A DNA stretch of 64,000 nucleotides from Antitrichia curtipendula (GCA_951230915.1 OX579637.1:22506001-22570000), one strand, 5' to 3'; positions 11,150 through 25,399 are shown, counted from the first letter of the stretch. Notes: generated by a model from the letters alone, not told the origin. Numbers and translations are program-made.

Positions 11150-13080
11150 TTAGTGAGTCATGCATTTGTCATTCTCTAAAATACAGGGCTGGAACATTTT
11201 GTTGCGTTTTTAATACAAGTTAAATGAAATGGGTGGTGATTTGCATGGGGCCATGGATTTGATAGTAATGGAAAGAATATTTCCAACATGTACATTTTTC
11301 TTAATTTGTAACGTGCACTTATTTAGTGAGTCATGCATTTGTCATTCTCTAAAATACAGGGCTGGAACATTCTTCTGTGGTTCCAATACAAATTTAAAAA
11401 AATGGGTGGTGATTTGCATGGGGCCATGGATTTGATAGTAATGGAAAGAATATTTCCAACTTGTACATTTTTTTTCATTTGTAACGTGCACTTATTTAGT
11501 GAGTCATGCATTTGTCATTCTCTAAAATACAGGGCTGGACCATTCTTCTGTGCTTCCAATACAAATTCAAAAAAATGGGTGGTGATTTGCATGGGGCCAT
11601 GGATTTGATAGTAATGGAAAGAATATTTCCAACTTGTACATTTTTTTTCATTTGTAACGTGCACTTATTTAGTGAGTCATGCATTTGTCATTCTCTAAAA
11701 TACAGGGCTGGAACATTCTTCTGTGGTTCCAATACAAATTTAAAAAAATGGGTGGTGATTTGCATGGGGCCATGGATTTGATAGTAATGGAAAGAATATT
11801 TCCAACTTGTACATTTTTTTTCATTTGTAACGTGCACTTATTTAGTGAGTCATGCATTTGTCATTCTCTAAAATACAGGGCTGGACCATTCTTCTGTGCT
11901 TCCAATACAAATTCAAAAAAATGGGTGGTGATTTGCATGGGGCCATGGATTTGATAGTAATGGAAAGAATATTTCCAACTTGTACATTTTTTTTCATTTG
12001 TAACGTGCACTTATTTAGTGAGTCATGCATTTGTCATTCTCTAAAATACAGGGCTGGAACATTCTGTTGCGGTTCCAATACAAATTAAAAGAAATGGGTG
12101 GTGATTTGCATGGGGCCATGGATTTGATAGTAATGGAAAGAATATTTCCAACTTGTACATTTTTTTTCATTTGTAGCGTGCACTTATTTAGTGAGTCATG
12201 CATTTGTCATTCTCTAAAATACAGGGCTGGAACATTTTGTTGCGTTTTTAATACAAGTTAAATGAAATGGGTGGTGATTTGCATGGGGCCATGGATTTGA
12301 TAGTAATGGAAAGAATATTTTCAACTTGTACATTTTTTTTAATTTGTAACGTGCACTTATTTAGTGAGTCATGCATTTGTCATTCTCTAAAATACAGGGC
12401 TGGACCATTCTTCTGTGGTTCCAATACAAATTTAAAAAAATGGGTGGTGATTTGCATGGGGCCATGGACATGATAGTAATGGAAAGAGTATTTCCAACTT
12501 GTACATTTTCTTTAATTTGTAACGTGACCTTATTTAGTGAGTCATGCATTTGTCATTCTCTAAAATACAGGGCTGGACCATTCTTCTGTGCTTCCAATAC
12601 AAATTTTAAAAAATGGGTGGTGATTTGCATGGGGCCATGGATTTGATAGTAATGGAAAGACTAATTCCAACTTGTACATTATTTTTTATTTATAACGTGC
12701 ACTTATTTAGTGAGTCATGCATTTGTCATTCTCTAAAATACAGGGCTGGAACATTTTGTTGCGTTTCCAATACAAGTTAAATGAAATGGGTGGTGATTTG
12801 CATGGGGCCATGGATTTGATAGTAATGGAAAGAATATTTCCAACTTGTATATTTTTTTTAATTTGTAACGTGCACTTATTTAGTGAGTCATGCATTTGTC
12901 ATTCTCTAAAATACAGGGCTGGACCATTCTTCTGTGCTTCCAATACAAATTTTAAAAAATGGGTGGTGATTTGCATGGGGCCACGGATTTGATAGTAATG
13001 GAAAGAATATTTCCAACTTGTACATTTTTTTTAATTTGTAACGTGCACTTATTTAGTGAGTCATGCATTTGTCATTCTCT
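11150..13080. repeat. Duplicated segment, copy 1, containing a doubled dimer
   Basis: This pairs with 13,920-15,500. Within it, 11,333-11,678 and 11,679-12,024 are two successive copies of a dimer: (GGAACATTCTTCTGTGG with a T8-CATTTG tract) followed by (GGACCATTCTTCTGTGC with an ATTCAAAAAAATGG tail). The partner segment has this dimer only once. The rest of the order is shared: GTTGCGTTTTTAATACAAG, GGACATGATAG with GTGACCTTA, ACTAATTCC, CTTGTATATTTT, and GGGGCCACGG. Confidence 0.75.
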
Positions 13081-13319
13081 AAAATACAGGGCTGGAACAT
13101 TCTGTTGCGGTTCCAATACAAATTAAAAGAAATGGGTGGTGATTTGCATGGGGCCATGGATTTGATAGTAATGGAAAGAATATTTCCAACTTGTACATTT
13201 TTTTTCATTTGTAGCGTGCACTTATTTAGTGAGTCATGCATTTGTCATTCTCTAAAATACAGGGCTGGAACATTTTGTTGCGTTTTTAATACAAGTTAAA
13301 TGAAATGGGTGGTGATTTG

Positions 13320-13740
13320 CATGGGGCCATGGATTTGATAGTAATGGAAAGAATATTTTCAATTTGTACATTTTTTTAAATTTGTAGCGTGCACTTATTT
13401 AGTGAGTCATGCGTTTGTCATTCTCTAAAATACAGGGCTGGAACATTCTGTTGCGGTTCCAATACAAATGAAGAAAAATGGGTGGTGATTTGCATGGGCC
13501 ATGGATTTGATAGTAATGGAAAGAATATTTCCAACTTGTACATTTTTTTAAATTTGTAGCGTGCACTTATTTAGTGAGTCATGCATTTGTCATTCTCTAA
13601 AATACAGGGCTGGAACATTCTGTTGCGGTTCCAATACAAATTAAGAAAAATGGGTGGTGATTTGCATGGGCCATGGATTTGATAGTAATGGAAAGAATAT
13701 TTCCAACTTGTACATTTTTTTAAATTTGTAACGTGCACTT
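13320..13740. repeat. Short A-family island
   Basis: Two to three A-type units sit between B-type blocks. They carry the GCGTTTGTC marker (about 13,412), seen elsewhere only near 1,826 and 15,832, and two one-G-short units (about 13,494 and 13,666) in the same order as the other two sites. A private ATGAAGAAAAATGG tail lies at about 13,470. This is a third, shorter copy of part of the 1.5-kb block. Confidence 0.7.
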
Positions 13741-13919
13741 ATTTAGTGAGTCATGCATTTGTCATTCTCTAAAATACAGGGCTGGAACATTCTTCTGTGG
13801 TTCCAATACAAATTTAAAAAAATGGGTGGTGATTTGCATGGGGCCATGGATTTGATAGTAATGGAAAGACTAATTCCAACTTGTACATTATTTTTTATTT
13901 ATAACGTGCACTTATTTAG

Positions 13920-15500
13920 TGAGTCATGCATTTGTCATTCTCTAAAATACAGGGCTGGAACATTTTGTTGCGTTTTTAATACAAGTTAAATGAAATGGGT
14001 GGTGATTTGCATGGGGCCATGGATTTGATAGTAATGGAAAGAATATTTCCAACATGTACATTTTTTTTAATTTGTAACGTGCACTTATTTAGTGAGTCAT
14101 GCATTTGTCATTCTCTAAAATACAGGGCTGGAACATTCTTCTGTGGTTCCAATACAAATTTAAAAAAATGGGTGGTGATTTGCATGGGGCCATGGATTTG
14201 ATAGTAATGGAAAGAATATTTCCAACTTGTACATTTTTTTTCATTTGTAACGTGCACTTATTTAGTGAGTCATGCATTTGTCATTCTCTAAAATACAGGG
14301 CTGGACCATTCTTCTGTGCTTCCAATACAAATTCAAAAAAATGGGTGGTGATTTGCATGGGGCCATGGATTTGATAGTAATGGAAAGTATATTTCCAACT
14401 TGTACATTTTTTTTCATTTGTAACGTGCACTTATTTAGTGAGTCATGCATTTGTCATTCTCTAAAATACAGGGCTGGAACATTCTGTTGCGGTTCCAATA
14501 CAAATTAAAAGAAATGGGTGGTGATTTGCATGGGGCCATGGATTTGATAGTAATGGAAAGAATATTTCCAACTTGTACATTTTTTTTCATTTGTAGCGTG
14601 CACTTATTTAGTGAGTCATGCATTTGTCATTCTCTAAAATACAGGGCTGGAACATTTTGTTGCGTTTTTAATACAAGTTAAATGAAATGGGTGGTGATTT
14701 GCATGGGGCCATGGATTTGATAGTAATGGAAAGAATATTTTCAACTTGTACATTTTTTTTAATTTGTAACGTGCACTTATTTAGTGAGTCATGCATTTGT
14801 CATTCTCTAAAATACAGGGCTGGACCATTCTTCTGTGGTTCCAATACAAATTTAAAAAAATGGGTGGTGATTTGCATGGGGCCATGGACATGATAGTAAT
14901 GGAAAGAGTATTTCCAACTTGTACATTTTCTTTAATTTGTAACGTGACCTTATTTAGTGAGTCATGCATTTGTCATTCTCTAAAATACAGGGCTGGACCA
15001 TTCTTCTGTGCTTCCAATACAAATTTTAAAAAATGGGTGGTGATTTGCATGGGGCCATGGATTTGATAGTAATGGAAAGACTAATTCCAACTTGTACATT
15101 ATTTTTTATTTATAACGTGCACTTATTTAGTGAGTCATGCATTTGTCATTCTCTAAAATACAGGGCTGGAACATTTTGTTGCGTTTCCAATACAAGTTAA
15201 ATGAAATGGGTGGTGATTTGCATGGGGCCATGGATTTGATAGTAATGGAAAGAATATTTCCAACTTGTATATTTTTTTTAATTTGTAACGTGCACTTATT
15301 TAGTGAGTCATGCATTTGTCATTCTCTAAAATACAGGGCTGGACCATTCTTCTGTGCTTCCAATACAAATTTTAAAAAATGGGTGGTGATTTGCATGGGG
15401 CCACGGATTTGATAGTAATGGAAAGAATATTTCCAACTTGTACATTTTTTTTAATTTGTAACGTGCACTTATTTAGTGAGTCATGCATTTGTCATTCTCT
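13920..15500. repeat. Duplicated segment, copy 2, with a single dimer
   Basis: This matches 11,150-13,080. The left part is at offset 2,766 bp (16 monomers minus 2) and shares the rare CCAACATGTACA (about 11,286 and 14,051). The right part is at offset 2,420 bp (14 monomers minus 2). The change of 346 bp is exactly one dimer. A private substitution (GAAAGTATATTT) lies near 14,385. Confidence 0.75.
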
Positions 15501-15554
15501 AAAATACAGGGCTGGACCACTCTTCTGTGGTTCCAATACAATATTAAAAAAATG

Positions 15555-17064
15555 GGTGGTGATTTGCATGGGGCCATGGATTTGATAGTAATGGAAAGAA
15601 TATTTCCAACTTGTACATTTTTTTAAATTTGTAGCGTGCACTTATTTAGTGAGTCATGCATTTGTCATTCTCTAAAATACAGGGCTGGAACATTTTGTTG
15701 CGCTTCCAATACAAATTAAAAGAAATGGGTGGTGATTTGCATGGGGCCATGGATTTGATAGTAATGGAAAGAATATTTTCAATTTGTACATTTTTTTAAA
15801 TTTGTAGCGTGCACTTATTTAGTGAGTCATGCGTTTGTCATTCTCTAAAATACAGGGCTGGAACATTCTGTTGCGGTTCCAATACAAATTAAGAAAAATG
15901 GGTGGTGATTTGCATGGGCCATGGATTTGATAGTAATGGAAAGAATATTTCCAACTTGTACATTTTTTTAAATTTGTAGCGTGCACTTATTTAGTGAGTC
16001 ATGCATTTGTCATTCTCTAAAATACAGGGCTGGAACATTCTGTTGCGGTTCCAATACAAATTAAGAAAAATGGGTGGTGATTTGCATGGGCCATGGATTT
16101 GATAGTAATGGAAAGAATATTTCCAACTTGTACATTTTTTTAAATTTGTAACGTGCACTTATTTAGTGAGTCATGCATTTGTCATTCTCTGAAATACAGG
16201 GCTGGAACATTTTGTTGCGTTTCCAATACAAGTTAAATGAAATGGGTGGTGATTTGCATGGGGCCATGGATTTGATAGTAATGGAAAGAATATTTCCAAC
16301 TTGTACTTTTTTTTTAATTTGTAACGTGCACTTATTTAGTGAGTCATGCATTTGTCATTCTCTAAAATACAGGGCTGGACCATTCTTCTGTGGTTCCAAT
16401 ACAAATTTAAAAAAATGGGTGGTGATTTGCATGGGGCCATGGATTTGATAGTAATGGAAAGAGTAATTCCAACTTGTACATTATTTTTTATTTATAACGT
16501 GCACTTATTTAGTGAGTCATGCATTTGTCATTCTCTAAAATACAGGGCTGGAACATTCTGTTGCGGTTCCAATACAAATTAAAAGAAATGGGTGGTGATT
16601 TGCATGGGGCCATGGATTTGATAGTAATGGAAAGAATATTTTCAACTGGTACATTTTTTTAAATTTGTAGCGTGCACTTATTTAGTGAGTCATGCATTTG
16701 TCATTCTCTAAAATACAGGGCTGGAACATTTTGTTGCGTTTCCAATACAAATTAAAAAAAATGGGTGGTGATTTGTATGGTTCATGGATTTGATAGTAAT
16801 GGAAAGAATATTTTCAACTTGTACATTTTTTTTCATTTGTAACGTGCACTTATTTAGTGAGTCATGCATTTGTCATTCTCTAAAATACAGGGCTGGACCA
16901 TTCTTCTGTGGTTCCAATACAAATTTAAAAAAATGGGTGGTGATTTGCATGGGGCCATGGACATGATAGTAATGGAAAGAGTATTTCCAACTTGTACATT
17001 TTCTTTAATTTGTAACGTGACCTTATTTAGTGAGTCATGCATTTGTCATTCTCTAAAATACAGG
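15555..17064. repeat. Long-range duplicated block, copy 2 (partner 1,550-3,060)
   Basis: This is the second copy of the 1.5-kb block. It differs from the first by a few substitutions, for example GTATGGTTCATGG here against GTATGGTTTATGG at about 2,772, and CTCTGAAATAC at about 16,190 against CTCTAAAATAC. The preceding unit is B type (ACCACTCTTCTG, AATATTAAAAAAATGG), whereas copy 1 is preceded by an A-type unit. Confidence 0.75.
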
Positions 17065-19385
17065 GCTGGACCATTCTTCTGTGGTTCCAATACAAATTTA
17101 AAAAAATGGGTGGTGATTTGCATGGGGCCATGGATTTGATAGTAATGGAAAGACTAATTCCAACTTGTACATTATTTTTTATTTATAACGTGCACTTATT
17201 TAGTGAGTCATGCATTTGTCATTCTCTAAAATACAGGGCTGGAACATTTTGTTGCGTTTCCAATACAAGTTAAATGAAATGGGTGGTGATTTGCATGGGG
17301 CCATGGATTTGATAGTAATGGAAAGAATATTTCCAACTTGTACATTTTTTTTAATTTGTAACGTGCACTTATTTAGTGAGTCATGCATTTGTCATTCTCT
17401 AAAATACAGGGCTGGACCATTCTTCTGTGGTTCCAATACAAATTTAAAAAAATGGGTGGTGATTTGCATGGGGCCATGGACATGATAGTAATGGAAAGAG
17501 TATTTCCAACTTGTACATTTTCTTTAATTTGTAACGTGCACTTATTTAGTGAGTCATGCATTTGTCATTCTCTAAAATACAGGGCTGGACCACTCTTCTG
17601 TGGTTCCAATACAATATTAAAAAAATGGGTGTTGATTTGCATGGGGCCATGGATTTGATAGTAATGGAAAGAATATTTCCAACTTGTACATTTTTTTAAT
17701 TTGTAACGTGCACTTATTTAGTGAGTCATGCATTTGTCATTCTCTAAAATACAGGGCTGGACCATTCTTCTGTGGTTCCAATACAAATTTTAAAAAATGG
17801 GTGGTGATTTGCATGGGGCCATGGATTTGATAGTAATGGAAAGAATATTTCCAACTTGTACATTTTTTTTCATTTGTAACGTGCACTTATTTAGTGAGTC
17901 ATGCATTTGTCATTCTCTAAAATACAGGGCTGGACCATTCTTCTGTGCTTCCAATACAAATTTAAAAAAATGGGTGGTGATTTGCATGGGGCCATGGATT
18001 TGATAGTAATGGAAAGAATATTTCCAACTTGTACATTTTTTTTCATTTGTAACGTGCACTTAATTAGTGAGTCATGCATTTGTCATTCTCTAAAATACAG
18101 GGCTGGAACATTCTGTTGCGGTTCCAATACAAATTAAAAGAAATGGGTGGTGATTTGCATGGGGCCATGGATTTGATAGTAATGGAAAGAATGTTTCCAA
18201 CTTGTACAGTTTTTTAAATATGTAGCGTGCACTTATTTAGTGAGTCATGCATTTGTCATTCTCTAAAATACAGGGCTGGAACATTTTGTTGCGTTTTTAA
18301 TACAAGTTAAATGAAATGGGTGGTGATTTGCATGGGGCCATGGATTTGATAGTAATGGAAAGAGTATTTCCAACTTGTACATTTTTTTTAATTTGTAACG
18401 TGCACTTATTTAGTGAGTCATGCATTTGTCATTCTCTAAAATACAGGGCTGGACCACTCTTCTGTGGTTCCAATACAAATTTAAAAAAATGGGTGGTGAT
18501 TTGCATGGGGCCATGGATTTGATAGTAATGGAAAGAATATTTCCAACTTGTACATTTTTTTTCATTTGTAACGTGCACTTATTTAGTGAGTCATGCATTT
18601 GTCATTCTCTAAAATACAGGGCTGGACCACTCTGTTGCGGTTCCAATACAAATTAAATGAAATGGGTGGTGATTTGCATGGGGCCATGGATTTGATAGTA
18701 ATGGAAAGAATATTTTCAGTTTGTACATTTTTTTAAATTTGTAGCGTGCACTTATTTAGTGAGTCATGCATTTGTCATTCTCTAAAATACAGGGCTGGAA
18801 CATTTTGTTGCGTTTTTAATACAAGTTAAATGAAATGGGTGGTGATTTGCATGGGGCCATGGATTTGATAGTAATGGAAAGAATATTTCCAACTTGTACA
18901 TTTTTTTTAATTTATAACGTGCACTTATTTAGTGAGTCATGCATTTGTCATTCTCTAAAATACAGGGCTGGAACATTCTGTTGCGGTTCCAATACAAATT
19001 AAAAGAAATGGGTGGTGATTTGCATGGGGCCATGGATTTGATAGTAATGGAAAGAATATTTTCAACTTGTACATTTTTTTTAATTTGTAGCGTGCACTTA
19101 TTTAGTGAGTCATGCATTTGTCATTCTCTAAAATACAGGGCTGGAACATTTTGTTGCGTTTCCAATACAAATTAAAAAAAATGGGTGGTGATTTGTATGG
19201 TTCATGGATTTGATAGTAATGGAAAGAATATTTTCAACTTGTACATTTTTTTTAATTTGTAACGTGCACTTATTTAGTGAGTCATGCATTTGTCATTCTC
19301 TAAAATACAGGGCTGGACCATTCTTCTGTGGTTCCAATACAAATTTAAAAAAATGGGTGGTGATTTGCATGGGGCCATGGACATG

Positions 19386-22300
19386 ATAGTAATGGAAAGA
19401 GTATTTCCAACTTGTACATTTTCTTTAATTTGTAACGTGACCTTATTTAGTGAGTCATGCATTTGTCATTCTCTAAAATACAGGGCTGGACCATTCTTCT
19501 GTGCTTCCAATACAAATTTAAAAAAATGGGTGGTGATTTGCATGGGGCCATGGATTTGATAGTAATGGAAAGACTAATTCCAACTTGTACATTATTTTTT
19601 ATTTATAACGTGCACTTATTTAGTGAGTCATGCATTTGTCATTCTCTAAAATACAGGGCTGGAACATTTTGTTGCGTTTCCAATACAAGTTAAATGAAAT
19701 GGGTGGTGATTTGCATGGGGCCATGGATTTGATAGTAATGGAAAGAATATTTCCAACTTGTACATTTTTTTTAATTTGTAACGTGCACTTATTTAGTGAG
19801 TCATGCATTTGTCATTCTCTAAAATACAGGGCTGGACCACTCTTCTGTGGTTCCAATACAATATTAAAAAAATGGGTGTTGATTTGCATGGGGCCATGGA
19901 TTTGATAGTAATGGAAAGAATATTTCCAACTTGTACATTTTTTTTAATTTGTAACGTGCACTTATTTAGTGAGTCATGCATTTGTCATTCTCTAAAATAC
20001 AGGGCTGGACCATTCTTCTGTGGTTCCAATACAAATTTTAAAAAATGGGTGGTGATTTGCATGGGGCCATGGATTTGATAGTAATGGAAAGAATATTTCC
20101 AACTTGTACATTTTTTTTCATTTGTAACGTGCACTTATTTAGTGAGTCATGCATTTGTCATTCTCTAAAATACAGGGCTGGACCACTCTGTTGCGGTTCC
20201 AATACAAATTAAATGAAATGGGTGGTGATTTGCATGGGGCCATGGATTTGATAGTAATGGAAAGAATATTTCCAACTTGTACATTTTTTTTCATTTGTAA
20301 CGTGCACTTAATTAGTGAGTCATGCATTTGTCATTCTCTAAAATACAGGGCTGGAACATTCTGTTGCGGTTCCAATACAAATTAAAAGAAATGGGTGGTG
20401 ATTTGCATGGGGCCATGGATTTGATAGTAATGGAAAGAATATTTTCAACTTGTACAGTTTTTTCAATTTGTAGCGTGCACTTATTTAGTGAGTCATGCAT
20501 TTGTCATTCTCTAAAATACAGGGCTGGAACATTTTGTTGCGTTTTTAATACAAGTTAAATGAAATGGGTGGTGATTTGCATGGGGCCATGGATTTGATAG
20601 TAATGGAAAGAGTATTTCCAACTTGTACATATTTTTTAATTTGTAACGTGCACTTATTTAGTGAGTCATGCATTTGTCATTCTCTAAAATACGGGGCTGG
20701 ACCACTCTTCTGTGGTTCCAATACAAATTTAAAAAAATGGGTGGTGATTTGCATGGGGCCATGGATTTGATAGTAATGGAAAGAATATTTCCAACTTGTA
20801 CATTTTTTTTAATTTGTAACGTGCACTTATTTAGTGAGTCATGCATTTGTCATTCTCTAAAATATAGGGCTGGACCATTCTTCTGTGGTTCCAATACAAA
20901 TTTAAAAAAATGGGTGGTGATTTGCATGGGGCCATGGATTTGATAGTAATGGAAAGAATATTTCCAACTTCTACATTTTTTTTAATTTGTAACGTGCACT
21001 TATTTAGTGAGTCATGCATTTGTCATTCTCTAAAATACAGGGCTGGAACATTCTGTTGCGGTTCCAATACAAATTTAAAAAAATGGGTGGTGATTTGCAT
21101 GGGGCCATGGATTTGATAGTAATGGAAAGACTAATTCCAACTTGTACATTATTTTTTATTTATAACGTGCACTTATTTAGTGAGTCATGCATTTGTCATT
21201 CTCTAAAATACAGGGCTGGAACATTCTGTTGCGGTTCCAATACAAATTAAAAGAAATGGGTGGTGATTTGCATGGGGCCATGGATTTGATAGTAATGGAA
21301 AGAATGTTTCCAACTTGTACAGTTTTTTAAATATGTAGCGTGCACTTATTTAGTGAGTCATGCATTTGTCATTCTCTAAAATACAGGGCTGGAACATTTT
21401 GTTGCGTTTTTAATACAAGTTAAATGAAATGGGTGGTGATTTGCATGGGGCCATGGATTTGATAGTAATGGAAAGAGTATTTCCAACTTGTACATATTTT
21501 TTAATTTGTAACGTGCACTTATTTAGTGAGTCATGCATTTGTCATTCTCTAAAATACGGGGCTGGACCACTCTTCTGTGGTTCCAATACAAATTTAAAAA
21601 AATGGGTGGTGATTTGCATGGGGCCATGGATTTGATAGTAATGGAAAGAATATTTCCAACTTGTACATTTTTTTTAATTTGTAACGTGCACTTATTTAGT
21701 GAGTCATGCATTTGTCATTCTCTAAAATATAGGGCTGGACCATTCTTCTGTGGTTCCAATACAAATTTAAAAAAATGGGTGGTGATTTGCATGGGGCCAT
21801 GGATTTGATAGTAATGGAAAGAATATTTCCAACTTCTACATTTTTTTTAATTTGTAACGTGCACTTATTTAGTGAGTCATGCATTTGTCATTCTCTAAAA
21901 TACAGGGCTGGAACATTCTGTTGCGGTTCCAATACAAATTTAAAAAAATGGGTGGTGATTTGCATGGGGCCATGGATTTGATAGTAATGGAAAGACTAAT
22001 TCCAACTTGTACATTATTTTTTATTTATAACGTGCACTTATTTAGTGAGTCATGCATTTGTCATTCTCTAAAATACAGGGCTGGAACATTCTGTTGCGGT
22101 TCCAATACAAATTAAAAGAAATGGGTGGTGATTTGCATGGGGCCATGGATTTGATAGTAATGGAAAGAATGTTTCCAACTTGTACAGTTTTTTAAATATG
22201 TAGCGTGCACTTATTTAGTGAGTCATGCATTTGTCATTCTCTAAAATACAGGGCTGGAACATTTTGTTGCGTTTTTAATACAAGTTAAATGAAATGGGTG

Positions 22301-24940
22301 GTGATTTGCATGGGGCCATGGATTTGATAGTAATGGAAAGAGTATTTCCAACTTGTACATTTTTTTTAATTTGTAACGTGCACTTATTTAGTGAGTCATG
22401 CATTTGTCATTCTCTAAAATACAGGGCTGGACCACTCTTCTGTGGTTCCAATACAAATTTAAAAAAATGGGTGGTGATTTGCATGGGGCCATGGATTTGA
22501 TAGTAATGGAAAGACTAATTCCAACTTGTACATTATTTTTTATTTATAACGTGCACTTATTTAGTGAGTCATGCATTTGTCATTCTCTAAAATACAGGGC
22601 TGGAACATTCTGTTGCGGTTCCAATACAAATTAAAAGAAATGGGTGGTGATTTGCATGGGGCCATGGATTTGATAGTAATGGAAAGAATGTTTCCAACTT
22701 GTACAGTTTTTTAAATATGTAGCGTGCACTTATTTAGTGAGTCATGCATTTGTCATTCTCTAAAATACAGGGCTGGAACATTTTGTTGCGTTTTTAATAC
22801 AAGTTAAATGAAATGGGTGGTGATTTGCATGGGGCCATGGATTTGATAGTAATGGAAAGAGTATTTCCAACTTGTACATTTTCTTTAATTTGTAACGTGA
22901 CCTTATTTAGTGAGTCATGCATTTGTCATTCTCTAAAATACAGGGCTGGACCATTCTTCTGTGCTTCCAATACAAATTTAAAAAAATGGGTGGTGATTTG
23001 CATGGGGCCATGGATTTGATAGTAATGGAAAGACTAATTCCAACTTGTACATTATTTTTTATTTATAACGTGCACTTATTTAGTGAGTCATGCATTTGTC
23101 ATTCTCTAAAATACAGGGCTGGAACATTTTGTTGCGTTTCCAATACAAGTTAAATGAAATGGGTGGTGATTTGCATGGGGCCATGGATTTGATAGTAATG
23201 GAAAGAATATTTCCAACTTGTACATTTTTTTTAATTTGTAACGTGCACTTATTTAGTGAGTCATGCATTTGTCATTCTCTAAAATACAGGGCTGGACCAC
23301 TCTTCTGTGGTTCCAATACAATATTAAAAAAATGGGTGTTGATTTGCATGGGGCCATGGATTTGATAGTAATGGAAAGAATATTTCCAACTTGTACATTT
23401 TTTTTAATTTGTAACGTGCACTTATTTAGTGAGTCATGCATTTGTCATTCTCTAAAATACAGGGCTGGACCATTCTTCTGTGGTTCCAATACAAATTTTA
23501 AAAAATGGGTGGTGATTTGCATGGGGCCATGGATTTGATAGTAATGGAAAGAATATTTCCAACTTGTACATTTTTTTTCATTTGTAACGTGCACTTATTT
23601 AGTGAGTCATGCATTTGTCATTCTCTAAAATACAGGGCTGGACCACTCTGTTGCGGTTCCAATACAAATTAAATGAAATGGGTGGTGATTTGCATGGGGC
23701 CATGGATTTGATAGTAATGGAAAGAATATTTCCAACTTGTACATTTTTTTTCATTTGTAACGTGCACTTAATTAGTGAGTCATGCATTTGTCATTCTCTA
23801 AAATACAGGGCTGGAACATTCTGTTGCGGTTCCAATACAAATTAAAAGAAATGGGTGGTGATTTGCATGGGGCCATGGATTTGATAGTAATGGAAAGAAT
23901 ATTTTCAACTTGTACAGTTTTTTCAATTTGTAGCGTGCACTTATTTAGTGAGTCATGCATTTGTCATTCTCTAAAATACAGGGCTGGAACATTTTGTTGC
24001 GTTTTTAATACAAGTTAAATGAAATGGGTGGTGATTTGCATGGGGCCATGGATTTGATAGTAATGGAAAGAGTATTTCCAACTTGTACATATTTTTTAAT
24101 TTGTAACGTGCACTTATTTAGTGAGTCATGCATTTGTCATTCTCTAAAATACGGGGCTGGACCACTCTTCTGTGGTTCCAATACAAATTTAAAAAAATGG
24201 GTGGTGATTTGCATGGGGCCATGGATTTGATAGTAATGGAAAGAATATTTCCAACTTGTACATTTTTTTTAATTTGTAACGTGCACTTATTTAGTGAGTC
24301 ATGCATTTGTCATTCTCTAAAATATAGGGCTGGACCATTCTTCTGTGGTTCCAATACAAATTTAAAAAAATGGGTGGTGATTTGCATGGGGCCATGGATT
24401 TGATAGTAATGGAAAGAATATTTCCAACTTCTACATTTTTTTTAATTTGTAACGTGCACTTATTTAGTGAGTCATGCATTTGTCATTCTCTAAAATACAG
24501 GGCTGGAACATTCTGTTGCGGTTCCAATACAAATTTAAAAAAATGGGTGGTGATTTGCATGGGGCCATGGATTTGATAGTAATGGAAAGACTAATTCCAA
24601 CTTGTACATTATTTTTTATTTATAACGTGCACTTATTTAGTGAGTCATGCATTTGTCATTCTCTAAAATACAGGGCTGGAACATTCTGTTGCGGTTCCAA
24701 TACAAATTAAAAGAAATGGGTGGTGATTTGCATGGGGCCATGGATTTGATAGTAATGGAAAGAATGTTTCCAACTTGTACAGTTTTTTAAATATGTAGCG
24801 TGCACTTATTTAGTGAGTCATGCATTTGTCATTCTCTAAAATACAGGGCTGGAACATTTTGTTGCGTTTTTAATACAAGTTAAATGAAATGGGTGGTGAT
24901 TTGCATGGGGCCATGGATTTGATAGTAATGGAAAGAGTAT
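19386..24940. repeat. 20-mer duplication (3,460-bp offset)
   Basis: About 2.1 kb at 19,386-21,480 recurs at 22,846-24,940 at an offset of exactly 20 x 173 bp. I found no difference between the copies by eye, including at rare variants: GGGTGTTGATTTG (about 19,878 and 23,338), CTTAATTAGTGAG (20,288 and 23,748), ACAGTTTTTTCAATTTG (20,455 and 23,915), and ACATATTTTTTAA (20,628 and 24,088). The intervening 21.5-22.8 kb holds extra copies of the 5-mer. This is one of the youngest duplications in the window. Confidence 0.85.
20474..22290. repeat. 5-mer higher-order repeat (865 bp), two full copies and a partial third
   Basis: The five-unit series is: GTTTTTAATACAAG/AGTATTTCC/ACATATTTTTTAA, then ACGGGGCTGG/ACCACTCTTCTG, then AATATAGGGCTGG, then CTTCTACATTTT followed by GGAACATTCTG, then ACTAATTCC/TTATTTATAACG followed by the AATGTTTCC/ACAGTTTTTTAAATATG unit. 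It runs from about 20,564 to 21,428 and again from 21,429 to 22,293 at an offset of 865 bp. A partial third begins at 22,294, and another full copy lies at 24,024-24,888. The copies look identical except where the leading unit changes (AATATTTTCAACTTG at the first copy's left edge). Confidence 0.85.
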
Positions 24941-25399
24941 TTCCAACTTGTACATTTTTTTTAATTTGTAACGTGCACTTATTTAGTGAGTCATGCATTT
25001 GTCATTCTCTAAAATACAGGGCTGGACCACTCTTCTGTGGTTCCAATACAAATTTAAAAAAATGGGTGGTGATTTGCATGGGGCCATGGATTTGATAGTA
25101 ATGGAAAGAATATTTCCAACTTGTACATTTTTTTTAATTTGTAACGTGCACTTATTTAGTGAGTCATGCATTTGTCATTCTCTAAAATACAGGGCTGGAC
25201 CACTCTGTTGCGGTTCCAATACAAATTAAATGAAATGGGTGGTGATTTGCATGGGGCCATGGATTTGATAGTAATGGAAAGAATATTTTCAGTTTGTACA
25301 TTTTTTTAAATTTGTAGCGTGCACTTATTTAGTGAGTCATGCATTTGTCATTCTCTAAAATACAGGGCTGGAACATTTTGTTGCGTTTTTAATACAAGT

